DNA of 64,000 nucleotides from assembly GCF_001039355.2 (NCBI RefSeq), contig NW_019775404.1:337968-401967 (forward strand), read 5' to 3'. A program made the translations under genes and the position numbers. The notes beneath the pieces were generated by a model, which ran no database searches, was not told the origin of the DNA, and worked only from the letters and a program-made list of their open reading frames with translations. Source of the DNA: Lingula anatina. Lineage: Eukaryota > Brachiopoda > Lingulata > Lingulida > Lingulidae. Positions 36,104-48,878 of this stretch are shown piece by piece; the first letter of the stretch is position 1; each line of letters opens with the position of its first letter.

Positions 36104-38164
36104 CTTCCGAAACCAAAAGACATAACAGAAGAAGATCTCATAAAAGTTTTGGAATCCGAGGATCCAACTGCATTTAGGGTGCCTATGAGTCTTGGAGAGC
36201 CTCATGCAGAGATTGACAAGTGTGAGTATTTAATGGCATTATATGGAAGAAAAATGTGGTCAGTTATAAGACAGTTGCCTTTTTGCTCTGAAATGATATG
36301 TGATATTTAAAGAAACTAGATTCGACTAGGATTGGAAGGTATGTATTTTACTGACGTTTTTGTGTGTGTGTGCATATATACACATTTATGTAAATTATAC
36401 TCTTTCTTTCTATTTTAGCTGGGAAGGGCTGCACTGCGTATGATGTTATTATACACCCAGACTTCTTGGAGAAATGTAAACAGAGCGAACTCTTTGTGAA
36501 ATTCCTAATCACCATTTCAATTGAAGGCCTTGAAGAAAAATACAGCATGTTATTGGATAGAAGTATGTTACTAAAACAATGTGCTCATGATTTGGGGTTA
36601 TATACTTGTGTATAAGTAACTTGGTTTCTTTGAAAAATAAACCTGTGTACTCTGACTTGAACTGCAAGGTATAACTTTGGTTGGTATTTTGCTAGGATGG
36701 AGTAATAGATTACAAAATTACTTGGAATATCTTGATTTTTTCAAATTTTTTTTTTCACCAGCGGTTAGGGCACCATTAATAATTATCATATTTTGGAATC
36801 TTGTGATAATTGTAATGTTGTGATAGTTGAGATTCAGTACATCACCTGAAAAAGTTATCTTTGACATTCTCAATCACTTTGCAGTGTCAAATGTAATGTT
36901 TTGTATGCTGTAAGTTTGTTATTTCAGATTACACAATGCTGAAAAATAGAAAATTTCTGGGCACTCTCCCTGAACAAAATATAAGAACCCAGTCTAAGCC
37001 CTTAATCATGGAAATGGGAAGGTGAACATTTCATATTAATTTACTTTAAAACACTAGAGTTTTAAATTTTGCCTTTTGATCAGTTAATTAAGACCCTTAA
37101 AATATAAATGAAAAGATAGCAGCTTTTCTACTAAAGATTAGCATTAAATCATAAATGAGTAGATGTATGTATTCCATAGTTTTCATAAACAATCTGCTTT
37201 TGCAATTGGAATTATTGTCATATTTTCATTGTCATTTTACAGTGCTGGAGCTTCAGCACCAGGGAAACCTCTTATATCAGAGGTCTCAAGTTTTAATAGT
37301 CAGGCAACGAAGCCCAAGTAAGTCTTAGTTGCAACTTGAAAGGTTACTTTCTGTCAGAAATGATGGTCATACATCTTGATATATAATCACGTTTGCCATT
37401 TCTTAAGTTCCTAAAATAGCTCAAACAGCCAGTGGCTTGAATAGCATGTGATAAGTTGGTGTTATAGATAGAATTTCAAGATTTTTTTTCTTTAGGGGAG
37501 AGGAACCAAAGTACTCAATTGTTCAAGAACCCCCTGATGGGCACCCAGAGTTTCTTGTTGCTGAGATACAACTTCCTAAAGTGGTGTGTATTGTGAAACT
37601 TTATATTTCTATCAAAAGAATTGAATGAATTTTCCGCTTTTCCAAATGAATAGATTAGGTGAGACTGACAAAAAAATAAAGCGGCATAAACATGTACATC
37701 ATTAGATTTGCTAAATTAACCAGTCTTTAAATAAAAGTGCTTGTTCAAAACTGTTTAATTTTTCCAGAAAACAGCAAAGAGTTTGACATTAGATTTGGGT
37801 GAAGATAGGATTTTCCTTCAGACACGATCAGACATTTATTTACTGGACATCTATTTACCTTTCAATTTAATACAAGATGAATGTGGGGCACAGTTTAATC
37901 GACAGACAAAGGTAAGGTTTCTTAATAAGATTCACTTGAGGAATGCAAGAGGCTTGAAAGTGGATAAGAAAAACAACATTACATGTAATAATAATGATAA
38001 TAACAATCAATAATGATGGTACTGTATGGATTTATTTCTTTGTTTAATTTCATGTTTGTCATGTTTATGTGCTAAGAATGAATTTAAAGTTATATAAGAA
38101 AATGTTTTCTATTTGAAAATAGGTGCTGACATTGACAATGCCTGTTGTTCCTCCATGCAGCTGA
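36104..38164 (+). CDS. PIH1D1: PIH1D1 partial copy, exons 4-10
   Basis: Exons 36104-36221, 36419-36562, 36928-37021, 37243-37317, 37496-37583, 37768-37911 and 38123-38164, with the same borders and phases as the complete gene and no broken frame. Exons 1-3 are missing because the segment begins at the n at 35950. One clear coding difference is Leu302 to Pro in the last exon (MPVVPPCS). Probably the second allele. Confidence 0.85.
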
Positions 38165-38955
38165 TACATTTAGTAACCGGTTCATAGCCACTCTTGTTTA
38201 TTTAATTTTCATTTATATTTATTTTTTAAAGGAAAAAATGAAAAAGGGCATTATTATTTTTAATGTCACTTTAATTTGCATGTTGAACATCATTAGGAAT
38301 TTATCTCATCAGTGAAATAATTTGATGTATGGGTAGGTGAACAGGTTGGAGACTACTACTGTGGAAGATAATTTGTTCTATGGTTTTTGGGATTTTTTAT
38401 TGTATTAAAACAAAGCAAGTTTATGTGTTAATGAATATCATGGACTTAAATGTGTCATTGTCATTTTTAAGTTAAATGCGTCATTGTCATTTTCAAGTTG
38501 TAAAAATTGTATTAATGTGGGAAGGGTTTTCATGGTGAGCAACGGGAATGAATTTTGTATATCACTGATGAAATTAAAATGATTAGGAACATTGTTTCAA
38601 AGTATTGAAAACTAATCAAGATTTCTGTTTTCATGAAGTGTGTCTTTGATACTTATATATACATATTCATAAATGACAGAAAATTGAATTTTCTAAAAAG
38701 AAATATAAAAAATAAAAAAATTGTAATTCAGAAATAAATGCCTTTGCTTTTTTCTATCGTCAGGATTTAATTTAGTTTAAAAATAAGATCAGGTCAGAAT
38801 TGTTGAATGACAGATTTGTTAGAAAATTCCTATAATTTTATTTCCAAAAGAAAATAAAGTGGCAGATTAACACTTACAATTACCGAAAGTGGATTGAACA
38901 CGATGATTTTTTGAAAACGAGAGTACACGAACCTACTCCAAAGGGGGCGGGGGGG

Positions 38956-39165
38956 NTCTAAGGTATTTGATCAATACCCCATGATAGCAACCTAAGCCTT
39001 TCCCGTCAATACATGTGCAACAGCTGGGAAAAGGAGCTTTGCTTCAAAATTCCCCAGGTAAAATTAATGAAATTGTTTTTCCAGAACAAAGAAATGGAAT
39101 TATATAAGTCTCTATCTCAGGAAAAGACCATTAACAGAAGCAATGGTTTACAGGGGAGGAGGAGG
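38956..39165. other. Second internal joint in copy B
   Basis: A single n at 38956 after a G-run, followed by about 200 bp with no counterpart in copy A and then a G/C homopolymer run where the hAT-like repeat resumes. G-runs probably broke the assembly here. Confidence 0.6.
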
Positions 39166-39438
39166 GGGGGGGGGGGGTCCTGACCCCCCCCCCCCCCTTT
39201 CGATTTCTAAAAAAAATCATACGTATGGTCCACTCTTGAAATTAGAATTTTGACTAGCTAGCTGTCTCATACATGTAGTTCTAAACCAAATGGCACCGTT
39301 CACTCTCTAAAAACCAAATTTTCGGGGTCCTTTAGCAGGCCCGAACCCCACCCCAAGGGTGGGGAAGGTTGGAAGAGTCGGCTTCGTATCAGCGGACTCC
39401 CCCCCCCCCCCCCCCCCCTCTTCCTGGATCCGCCCCTG
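39166..39438. mobile_element. hAT-like MITE, copy B counterpart of 32805-33074
   Basis: The body and right end (CTGGATCCGCCCCTG) match the copy A element; the left terminus is obscured by a G/C homopolymer run. Confidence 0.6.
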
Positions 39439-39666
39439 TAGTACATGTAAAGATCTAGCAAATGCCACTAATACATGATATTGCAGCATACCGGAAATAG
39501 TAAGTCACAAAATTGTATGTTTTGAAATGCGTATGATGAAATGTACGAATTTTTTGCAAAGAGAATTATTCGACGGAACACGAAATAATACATGTAATGC
39601 GCTCCAGCGTGGCAGGTTATTTGTTTTTGGTCATACGCTATTTTTAGAAAGGAGACCTTGCATCAG

Positions 39667-39737
39667 AAATAGTCAGCCAATCAGCTAGTGGTAGTCTGAC
39701 GTCAATTGCACCTGACGACCAATAAGAAATCGACACG
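39667..39737 (+). promoter_or_regulatory. XBP1 promoter cluster, copy B (CCAAT, CRE, ERSE-like)
   Basis: Same CCAAT, TGACGTCA and CCAAT-N9-ACACG (39719-39737) arrangement as copy A, unchanged although flanking bases differ. Confidence 0.45.
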
Positions 39738-39871
39738 ACCGTCAGTAGCGAGAGTTATAGGAGAGAGAAAAGCTGTGTGAAGGATGTAGAAGTTTACAAC
39801 TCCGATTTTGATGACCTACAATCGGTTAATCAAATTTGTATGTGTTCTGCACTGATACTAAGAGTACGAAA

Positions 39872-41525
39872 ATGACTTCATTGGGGCGGAGAACGATTTT
39901 GATCACCACTGTGCCACAGAAACCCACTAGCCCGGTGGTGATGGAGGTCCCGGCCCATGTTGTGGAGGATGAGCCCCTGGAGCCGGGGCGAAAAAGACGA
40001 AGACTCACGCATCTCACACAAGAGGAGAAGATGCTGAGAAGGTAAAACATCTTGCACTGTTAATTGAATGTTACAAATATTTTTTTCTTGGCATTTCATT
40101 TTAAAACCACGCTTGAAGTTGAAGACCAAAATTACATTTACCATATGGAACATTCCAGAATGGAATGTTACCCGGAAGTTTATATGTCTAATATGATATT
40201 TGTACATTTCTGCAATGTTATAAGATATGATAAAGTTAAAATTTTGAATTTAGTTTCTTATGAAAGGTTAATCAATTAAGTTTTGTTTCATCTGGTCACT
40301 TGTCATGTAATTAAAATATTTGAATTAGATTTACTTCATTACTGACTTTCTCTTTCATATTCGCTTCTCATTAGTTTTTCCCAGAAAAGCAATTAACATA
40401 TTTTAACATCTGTCTTGCAGAAAATTAAAAAACAGAGTAGCAGCCCAAACAGCTCGAGACAGAAAGAAAGCAAGAATGTCAGACCTTGAAGCAGAATTGA
40501 ATACAATGGAAAGAGAAAATAAAAGACTACAGGCAGAAAATATTGCATTAAGACAAAAATCCAATGCACTTTTTCAAGAAAATCAGCAGCTAAAAGAACG
40601 TCTTGGACAGAATCCAGAAGGTGTTGTCATCCCAAAGAAAGAACATTCATCCCCTGAGTCCGCAGCACTCAACCTTCCTCAGCAGCAGGAAAAGATGATT
40701 GCTCTTTCTCTATTGATGACGCACTTAGTTGCCTGTCTAATGACGTGGAAGTAAGTATTTCTTTATAATAAGTTAGAGACGTGTTTTGTTTTAAAGAAAC
40801 CTCAAGTAGATAATATTACAGCAGAAGAAGCATTCTTTAAACTTGTATTTTAGATTGAGGGTCTGTGCAAACAAAATATTTGCATCCAAGAATGCATGTA
40901 TTTAAAACAACGTGTATGTTTTTTCCAGTATGATTTTCTTGGATTGCTCCAACAACTACAGAAGGAAACGAGTGATGAGCCAACAGAAGAGCCTGCTACA
41001 GAGTCCAGCACACAGCAACACATTCCCCTGCAAACAGCCCCTACTAACATGGTGGGGCCCACAACAGAAGAGCTGGAATCCATCAATGAACTCATAAAAT
41101 TTGATCATGAGTATTTCAAAGTTGATAAGAAAGAAGTGGTGCAACACAAACCATCCGCATGTGCAGGTCATCTGCAACAACAGACCATCCCAGTAAACAC
41201 GAAATTGAACACTGAGGACACCACAGTGTCTGCTGCTCTTGAAGATTTGGACCAGATCTTGAAAAGCAGCCTGGCTGGATTGGAGCCCTCTGTGCCAAAC
41301 CAGTCTTTTGTTTCTAAGGACAATGTAGTTGCAATAGATACTTCACTATATGAAGAGAATGATGGGAAAATCAAAGGGGAGACAGTCAGTGACTCTGGCT
41401 ACAGTGATATGAGTGATGTTGGATCGCCTGCTAGTAGCTGTGGGTCTCCAGATAGTGACTATTCCTCGGGACTAGATGAAATCTGGGAAGACTCTTTTAC
41501 TGAGCTTTTCCCTTCATTGTTGTAA
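39872..41525 (+). CDS. XBP1: XBP1 (copy B), XBP1u 222 aa and XBP1s 358 aa
   Basis: Exons 39872-40041, 40421-40750 and 40929-41525; the XBP1u stop is at 41097 and the XBP1s stop at 41525. bZIP, IRE1 intron, hydrophobic segment and arrest-peptide frame are all intact. Differences from copy A are allele-like: S99A in the zipper, L128P before the IRE1 site, one extra codon in exon 3 (TESSTQQ for TDSTQQ) and two further substitutions. The added codon is in frame in both XBP1u and XBP1s. Contiguous on its right with unique sequence. Confidence 0.95.
40655..40691 (+). promoter_or_regulatory. IRE1 double hairpin, 20-nt intron 40666-40685 (copy B)
   Basis: Identical in sequence to copy A: TGAGT-CCGCAGC-ACTCA and TTCCT-CAGCAGC-AGGAA, with cuts after 40665 and 40685. 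Confidence 0.95.
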
Positions 41526-41792
41526 GGGTTTAGACCTTTACTTAAAAAAAAAGACTTAAAGCTTTCAATTATGTATATAGTAAATGTCTAATACAGAATT
41601 CGAGAGAAAATAATTAAATTTGCATTTATTTAATATATTTTGGTGGGAAGCAGGTTGCCCCCTTGTACATATTTATTGTTTCAATATTGTCCTTAGAAAT
41701 AAAAATGTTAAATTCTATTTTTTTCTTTTATTAATCTTGAACGATTTTTAACATGGAAGTAGTTTTTCCGAAAGTTTATGGTAAAAGGAACG

Positions 41793-43729
41793 TTAGTCCT
41801 GTTGGCCCTTTGTCCCTTGAACTTTGGGAAGTTGCTGCTCGTCCGGTCTTCCACCTGAAAATGCACTCAAAGGATGTAACGTGCTGTCTATGTTAATTCA
41901 TTTCGCTGCATGCTTTGTTGATATTTTGGCTAATAATTTACTTTGTGATAACTTTAAGTTGACCTAAAAACTACCTTCATCTTCCTCTTCTTCGCCACAT
42001 TCCCACAAAGTAGATATACTTGGCGTCACAGAGCACCTACGCCTCGTCCTGAGACGAAAAAAAATGCGTAAGATAACTTGATAAATTAATACGCCATAAT
42101 TTCAATAATGGACCCCAAAAACTGTTTAGTGTCAAATGACTGTCATTTTGTCGAAAGTGCCCATCAGAAATATTAAAATCTAAGTTATCAATTTAATGCG
42201 CTCTTTCGTTTCCACGTTGCATATAACATATGCACATTAAAGATTAAGACAATGGAATGAAAAGCGTACAAACAACCCTTCATGGGAAATGCAAGACCCC
42301 TTTTTTAAAGATATCTCCGTAAATGGTGATTCTCCTGTTTTGCAATTTTATTTCCCTACAATCATGCTCCAATGCAGTCGTTGGTAAATCTCAATTAGTT
42401 TAGTTTAGGTTTTCAGGGTTAAGATATTCCATTGAATCCGAATGGTCTCTCATAAAAAATCCCAGTCAAAGCTAAATAAAATGAACGCATTTATGCAGCA
42501 GAATGAGAAATTCAGCTAAGATGAGGTCAATGGCCACGTATTTGATTAATTTCTTATGGAAAAATCAGCCCAACAAAAAGTTTAGTTATTTGCTGTCATA
42601 TCATGCACGCAGTTGTTTCAAGCAGCATAACAAATAATAATAATAAATAATAATAAAATTTAGAAAAACAACAAAAGTGGAATTCATCTACTTATATTTG
42701 TGGATGGTACGCAATAGCAATGCACCTCTCACATCAGTATTGAGTAGCTTCTCTAATGCAATATTGGACGTCTTTTTTTTGTCAAATCAGTTGTTTTAAG
42801 ATATTTTATGTTTCATTATAACAACAAAATTTTGATAGCTTTCCTTTATTGCCGAAGGTCAAGGTTCATTTAATTTCAGATTTTCGGCCATAAAATTTAA
42901 ATGTTTCAAACATGGCGTGTTTATGACAATTAATGCAAAACTTGTTTTGTTTAGACAAATGATTGGCCTTCTTGCGATGGAACCAAAGCTTACTTTATCC
43001 ACTTTTTCGGCATTTTCTAGCATAATATATAGCATTAATTAGCTACGCTACCAGTTTTGATGCTTTGAAACAATATTTGCTATGTCAAAGACAAGAAAGA
43101 GCCATTTCTTATCAAAAGAAAGCAAGTCTAATGATGAAGTAGCATTTCTAATGCTTTTTTTTTATTCAAAAGAAATGTATATATGCCATATTTAATACTG
43201 CATTACTTGCAAATAAAATCTTCAGTTGAGATCATGCACCAAAACTCCTGTACCGAACGATGACAGTGAACTTAGTGATATACTAGCAATTATTCTCTCC
43301 GAAAACACTTACAGTGTCTCGAACAAATAGAAAAGGGGCGGTTGGCAATTGGCAATAGAAAGGCATCTTAATTCATAACAACCTGAACAAAGTAGGGAAT
43401 CGCCTTAATTATATCATAAAGTATCTGTCTTTTAATTTCAGTTTGACCTTACATACGTGTAGACCCATATTCAAAACTACTATAAACGCTCGTCAGGTGA
43501 ACGCAGCTTTAAGCATAAAATGAGAGCATTGAGGTCTTTAAAAAGCATGGAGAAACAGCAGACAAATAAATTATTCTGTCAATGCCCTTCCCCAATTTAC
43601 AACATTGATATCTATTTTACCTGCATTTGTCGTGAAAAATTTCACTACTCGACTTTCTAATGTTTGGTGATGTTGTCCTTTCCTCCTGAGCATTGATGAT
43701 GTTGATACTGGGCATAGGCTTACTTGTAT
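41793..43729 (-). CDS. Unknown gene, last three exons (copy B), 5' end not found
   Basis: Exons in transcript order: 43621-43729, 41975-42048, 41793-41854. The third-from-last exon was found by phase: it ends in AG, and the next exon begins with G to give an in-frame R-T-R-R-R-C. It reads TSKPMPSINIINAQEERT, then SPNIRKSSSEIFHDKCR. The joined tail is rich in Ser, Thr and Arg followed by an acidic run, and looks disordered. I do not recognise the family; no membrane segment or enzyme motif is visible. No further 5' exon was found before the receptor gene at 44567, so the rest may be divergent, very short or in a gap. Exon 43621-43729 is the less certain of the three. Confidence 0.5.
42237..43620. 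other. Intron or intergenic DNA without recognised feature
   Basis: AT-rich DNA between exons of the unknown minus-strand gene. No other exon, tRNA or transposon end was seen. Confidence 0.5.
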
Positions 43730-44566
43730 CTACAGTTTTCACATCATTGCAGCAGCAGCAACAAAAAACATTTTTCATTATTTCTTAACCCTTTTTTTTT
43801 ACATCATGATAATTATTTCATAACCATCACCCAAACTTAATATCACTATGGTTCCCGTTGTATTGTGACGTCAACATAAATTTATGGCGTAAGCATGAGC
43901 ATTATAAATTTAATACACGTTCAACAGCTAACAACAAAGCATGTGCCATAAACAAGTTCTGCACAATGTGACGTCCCACATCTAAAGTCAAAATTGAAAG
44001 AAAAAAAAAAAAAACAAAACCAAAAATTTGTTGGAAAAATTCAAAGGAAAGAAGAAGCAAGCTCTCCACTATCGAGGTGTATTTTGCATATTTGATTAAT
44101 TCTTTATGAAATATGTTAAATGAATAAATTATATCTATTTAACTGAATATAGGTCGAAGTAAAACTAAAAAAAAAGACGCATTTTTATTAACATTAACAT
44201 CAAACATCCATTCTGTGATGTTTAGCATATCAATAAGAACAGGCTACATCCTATTTTTTACAGTCAAGGTAATGCAATCGGTAAATATAACCTACTATAG
44301 CCTACATGTTTATTTGAGAAAGACAACGCTGCACTGCTGACACTGCATCATTACTTATCCTTTGTGATCCAAATAACAGCACTGAATATCAAACTGCCAT
44401 CGTTGTCACGCAAAAGAAGTGGTATTGGTTGTCTGAAACTAATTTAAAGCCAAGCAAGCTGATTCGCCCAGCAGAAGGAAGCTACTACTCTGACTGCACG
44501 GTATATAGGCCTACAATTACGCTATAATGACTATATCCAGAGAGTGAAAATTGGGTTGGCAACGTG

Positions 44567-47500
44567 ATGGATGTTTCCCGATTGCCTAACGCAACAATTA
44601 CGGACCAGATGAGTTTTGGTTTTAAATCTGACAACTCCAGTGGTAGGAAGATCGTAATGGTCAAAGAAAATGTTGACACTGAAAATTTCCAGTGGAAGGT
44701 TGACCTCCCGTTTACAGTGCTCCTGTATATCATATTGGTTGTAGGTGAGTCCTGCTATTTACAGTTTAAAAAATTACCCGTTTTTAAGATGCAAATGGAA
44801 AGAATTTGAGCAAATAAGTAATGCAGCATTTAGTTTTATATAAAGTAAATTTAGCGTGGTTGGTATTTAATATGACGATGTCTTGACACTTTTAAGAAAT
44901 TTCTGGTCCAAATAAAGTCAAGCCCTGAAAGTAAAAATAAGTAATGCATAAAAGCAGCAGATTCTTTTTGTTAATTTAGCATTTGTGACGACCCGATATG
45001 TCCGACAGGCCAGATATGTTCTACGACCAGAGAAGGCCAGATATGTCCGACAAAAAAGAGCCAGATGTTTCCGACAGGACAGATATGTCGGACCCAACTG
45101 GCTCTTTTTTTGTCGGACATATCTGGCCTGTTCTCTGGTCGTAGGACATATCTGGCCTGTCGGACATATCGGGTCGTCACAAATGTATCAATAACAGTAG
45201 TAAACGTGAAGTTCTTTCTTGTCATTTGTTTGTAGAAATTAAAGCTTTTATGCGATCTGGAGAAATGATACCCGAAGCCCTTATTTAGACTTTTCTTTGG
45301 CTTTGCTATGAATCAAACGTTACTAATATTACAATTCAATCGCAAAAGACAGGTCGTCTCTTTGCCATATAGATTGTATATGGATATACTAGTAAAAAGA
45401 GACAAATATGGATACACTGTAGTAAAAAGAGACAAATATGCAAACAGTAGTAACTTAAGGCCATGGCAAAGCAGGTAAAGGTTAACACGCACTGTGGATC
45501 TAATTTGGTCCGTATGAAAAAATCCATTTACATATATCTTTTAATGTCAAAAATATCTGCTAACGGCACGTTATATTATTCTAACTTGTACGTTACGCCA
45601 GCTAGTATCTCAAACCTTAACTTACAACCGGTAAATATCAAAACTAATAACTTAATGCCATGGCACAACACCCGTAGAAACAAAATATGACAAAACACTC
45701 AAGAATAGTCAACTGAAATGACATCTAGAATGGTGACATCGTGTTTTCGGGATTTTTGCGATTTCAGCCTCAATTTCAACAGTTAAAACCCAAGATATTT
45801 TAAGCATTACTATAGCTTTTGAAAAAATTGTGCTGGATAAAAGAAATTGATTACCTACTCTATTTTTTGAGTCGTGGTGCGTGGCCCTTAATTTCAATGC
45901 TTTTATCACTACTTTTGAAACTCAATTGTTGATGAAGAATGGACCTTACTTGGTGCAATTACAGTGTTTTTGTTTCATTTTCATCAATCTAAAATCATTA
46001 TAAATGATAATCATTATTCTTAAAATAAATGAAGTTCAGCCGTAAAATAGTTATCAATCACAAAACTCGCTTTATTTTGGTACGAAATATGTACCCTTCT
46101 TGCTTTCATTGTATCACTTTTTTTACCTGCGGTACAGCCAAGAAAGCCGAGACCTACAAGTCATAGAATTAATTTTGTCTTGCAATTTCCGCTGCGTGTT
46201 CTTCATGTATTAGGTCTGCACCCTAAAAATGTTGTGATTGAAATTTAAGCTTCCGATAATTTCATTTAAAAGACAACCCGTAAAAGCAAGTATATATAAA
46301 GATGAAAAATAAAAACATCAATACCAGTATTTCAAAATTTTAGAATTCGAACTGATACGATCAGTGCAACAGTTGGTTACAACTCGTAGGTTGAGAATAG
46401 GGAGAATCACTTTATTATGACATAGATGTTATGGCTGAGGCGCCGCTTGGGTTGGTTTTTATTCATCGCTTTTGCCACTTCATTTTCCTTTCCGCTAAAA
46501 TGCCACAAACAGTATTACATTTCTACTGATTATCGAATGTGTGGCAGTCTCTTTTTTCATAATGTCAGTCAGTTTTTACCTTACGCAATCACGCTTTCTT
46601 TCTTTCTTTTTTTCTTTGCTTCGACGATTTGGCAACAGAACATGATTTTGTCTTCATATGTTTTGGTGGAGAAACCTAGAAAGGGTTAAATGTCTGTTCT
46701 TTCCATATTCTAAATGTTATTTAAACAGACGTAGCGCAAACTCATTGAGCTTTTTTTTTTTTTTTTTTTTTNNNNNNNNNNNNNNNNNNNNNNNNNNNNN
46801 NNNNNNNNNNNNNNNNNNNNNNNNNNNNNNNNNNNNNNNNNNNNNNNNNNNNNNNNNNNNNNNNNNNNNNNNNNNNNNNNNNNNNNNNNNNNNNNNNNNN
46901 NNNNNNNNNNNNNNNNNNNNNNNNNNNNNNNNNNNNNNNNNNNNNNNNNNNNNNNNNNNNNNNNNNNNNNNNNNNNNNNNNNNNNNNNNNNNNNNNNNNN
47001 NNNNNNNNNNNNNNNNNNNNNNNNNNNNNNTTTATTATTATTATTAATTTTTTTTTTTTTTTTTTTTTTTGTGGTTTTCAAACGCCTGTTTAAATCAAAC
47101 TCTTTATTACTCGAATTTACAAATTTTATTTTTGTGGTTGCCATTTTGAGAAAATACAGGTAATAGTGCATAATGCAGTGGATGAATTTACAACCACGTA
47201 CATTATACTATCCTCAGCAGCTTTTCGTGACGTTAAGTTTCGCATGACTACTACTAATTAATATGTGCGACAATTAATTACTAAAGAAAATTGTAGATTA
47301 TTAAAAAGAACATTAAAAAAAATTGAATCACTTAAACATAATAATATATCCGTTTGAAATTTACCAACCAATTCTTAAGTTCAAAATATCATGTAACTGA
47401 ATAATGGATTATCAAGATCATTTGGCCTACTCACCTACTATCCAAACAATTTACAGTCTTTGAGGCATTTTTATTCTATACCGAAATTTGAGAGAGTACT

Positions 47501-48835
47501 GCAGTTCACCAGTGGAGATATAATGAAATGACCAACGTAAGATTTCCAACAATGGCCTTGGAATCAATAAATGCTGAGGGCGAAATATTGACAGCAACGT
47601 TCAATTAATCGCATCATACAGAAGATTATCCACTTAATGACAAATGTCATCTAGTCGTGATTTTGCAATGCATTTCCAACCTTTAAACAAAAAAATACGT
47701 TTGCGTATTCTTTATATTTATACACGTTTATCAGATGATGTGACAGCTCATCATCACCATCAAACTCCCTGTTTTGTTGGGAAAATCAAATCATCGAAAA
47801 AAGTGTAACTTAATGTACCTGTTGCTGCAACTTAGCTCATATATTCTTTACAAATACAAGCGCTATTGAATCTAAAGGTGCTGTTTTGATTGCTTTTCTA
47901 CAGCCAATCGGTTGGTAGCATGAGCAGGGGCGGATCCAGGATTATATGAAGGGGGGTCCAGAACGACAGGCCTCGGATGCGATGCCGACCATATCCCCCT
48001 ATGCGTTGGGTTCGGGGCCTGCTTAAGGGCCCCAAAATCTTTTTCGAGGGCAAACGGTGTCCTTTGGTACGGATTAGAATGATTCAGCCAGTCAAAACTC
48101 TAATTTCAAGAGGAGTATATTGGCGTGATATATTTTTTAGAAACCAAAGGAGGGTCAGGACCCCCCTGATCCCCCTCCCCCTTTAAAATTGCCACTGATG
48201 ATCGTTTTGTTTAAGCGCAGTTGCCACTTAACTTAAGTTTGAACTCATATTGAAATGCCATGTTTAATTGTTACTAAATGATTTTGCCAAAAATCGAAGT
48301 GTTGTGTACCTTTCGACCAGCATTACATATATACGCATGTATCAATCGTCTGATATTTTAAAGCATCAGTTATTTTATCCATCATTGCGTTTATCCATGT
48401 TGTTTCCAAATAAAAAATTCCTGCTACACAACTTGTCTTTTGTCTACAAAAATCCACTAAAATGGGGTGAAATTGGTTTTCCCCAGTCTATTGTGTACTG
48501 ATGTTAAAAAAGAAAATATTCTCCAAAAAGTCGGTCATGTTATCCAAGCTCTTTGACCAAAGGTCGAAACCTCATGCCTCATCGGTAAAAATATGTTCGG
48601 TCTTTTTATAAACTATTTTCTTTTCTTACCGCCTTTTAGATTGAAATAAAGAATGGAATGATGGTTATCTATAACATAATAACGTGCGTTTTAAGACTAA
48701 TTTATACTACATCACAAATACATTTTTATAGATAAGATTATAACCCGATCATGAAACAATGAAATTTATCATGAGTCTAATTTTGATTTGGAACGTTTTG
48801 ATAAATTGCTTTTTTTTTAAAGAAAATAAAATAAA

Positions 48836-48878
<43 letters not shown>

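Larger units (their letters stand above)
35953..42236. repeat. Copy B of the 6-7 kb duplicated segment
   Basis: Counterpart of 28994-35855. It lacks the 632 bp transposon, has an extra internal n at 38956 with different sequence on its right (38957-39150), and continues on its right into unique DNA that carries another exon of the convergent unknown gene. Confidence 0.85.

Noticed and set aside
46658-47171. Long ORFs across the gap (129 and 153 codons)
   Set aside because: They consist mostly of n and poly-T/poly-A translation.
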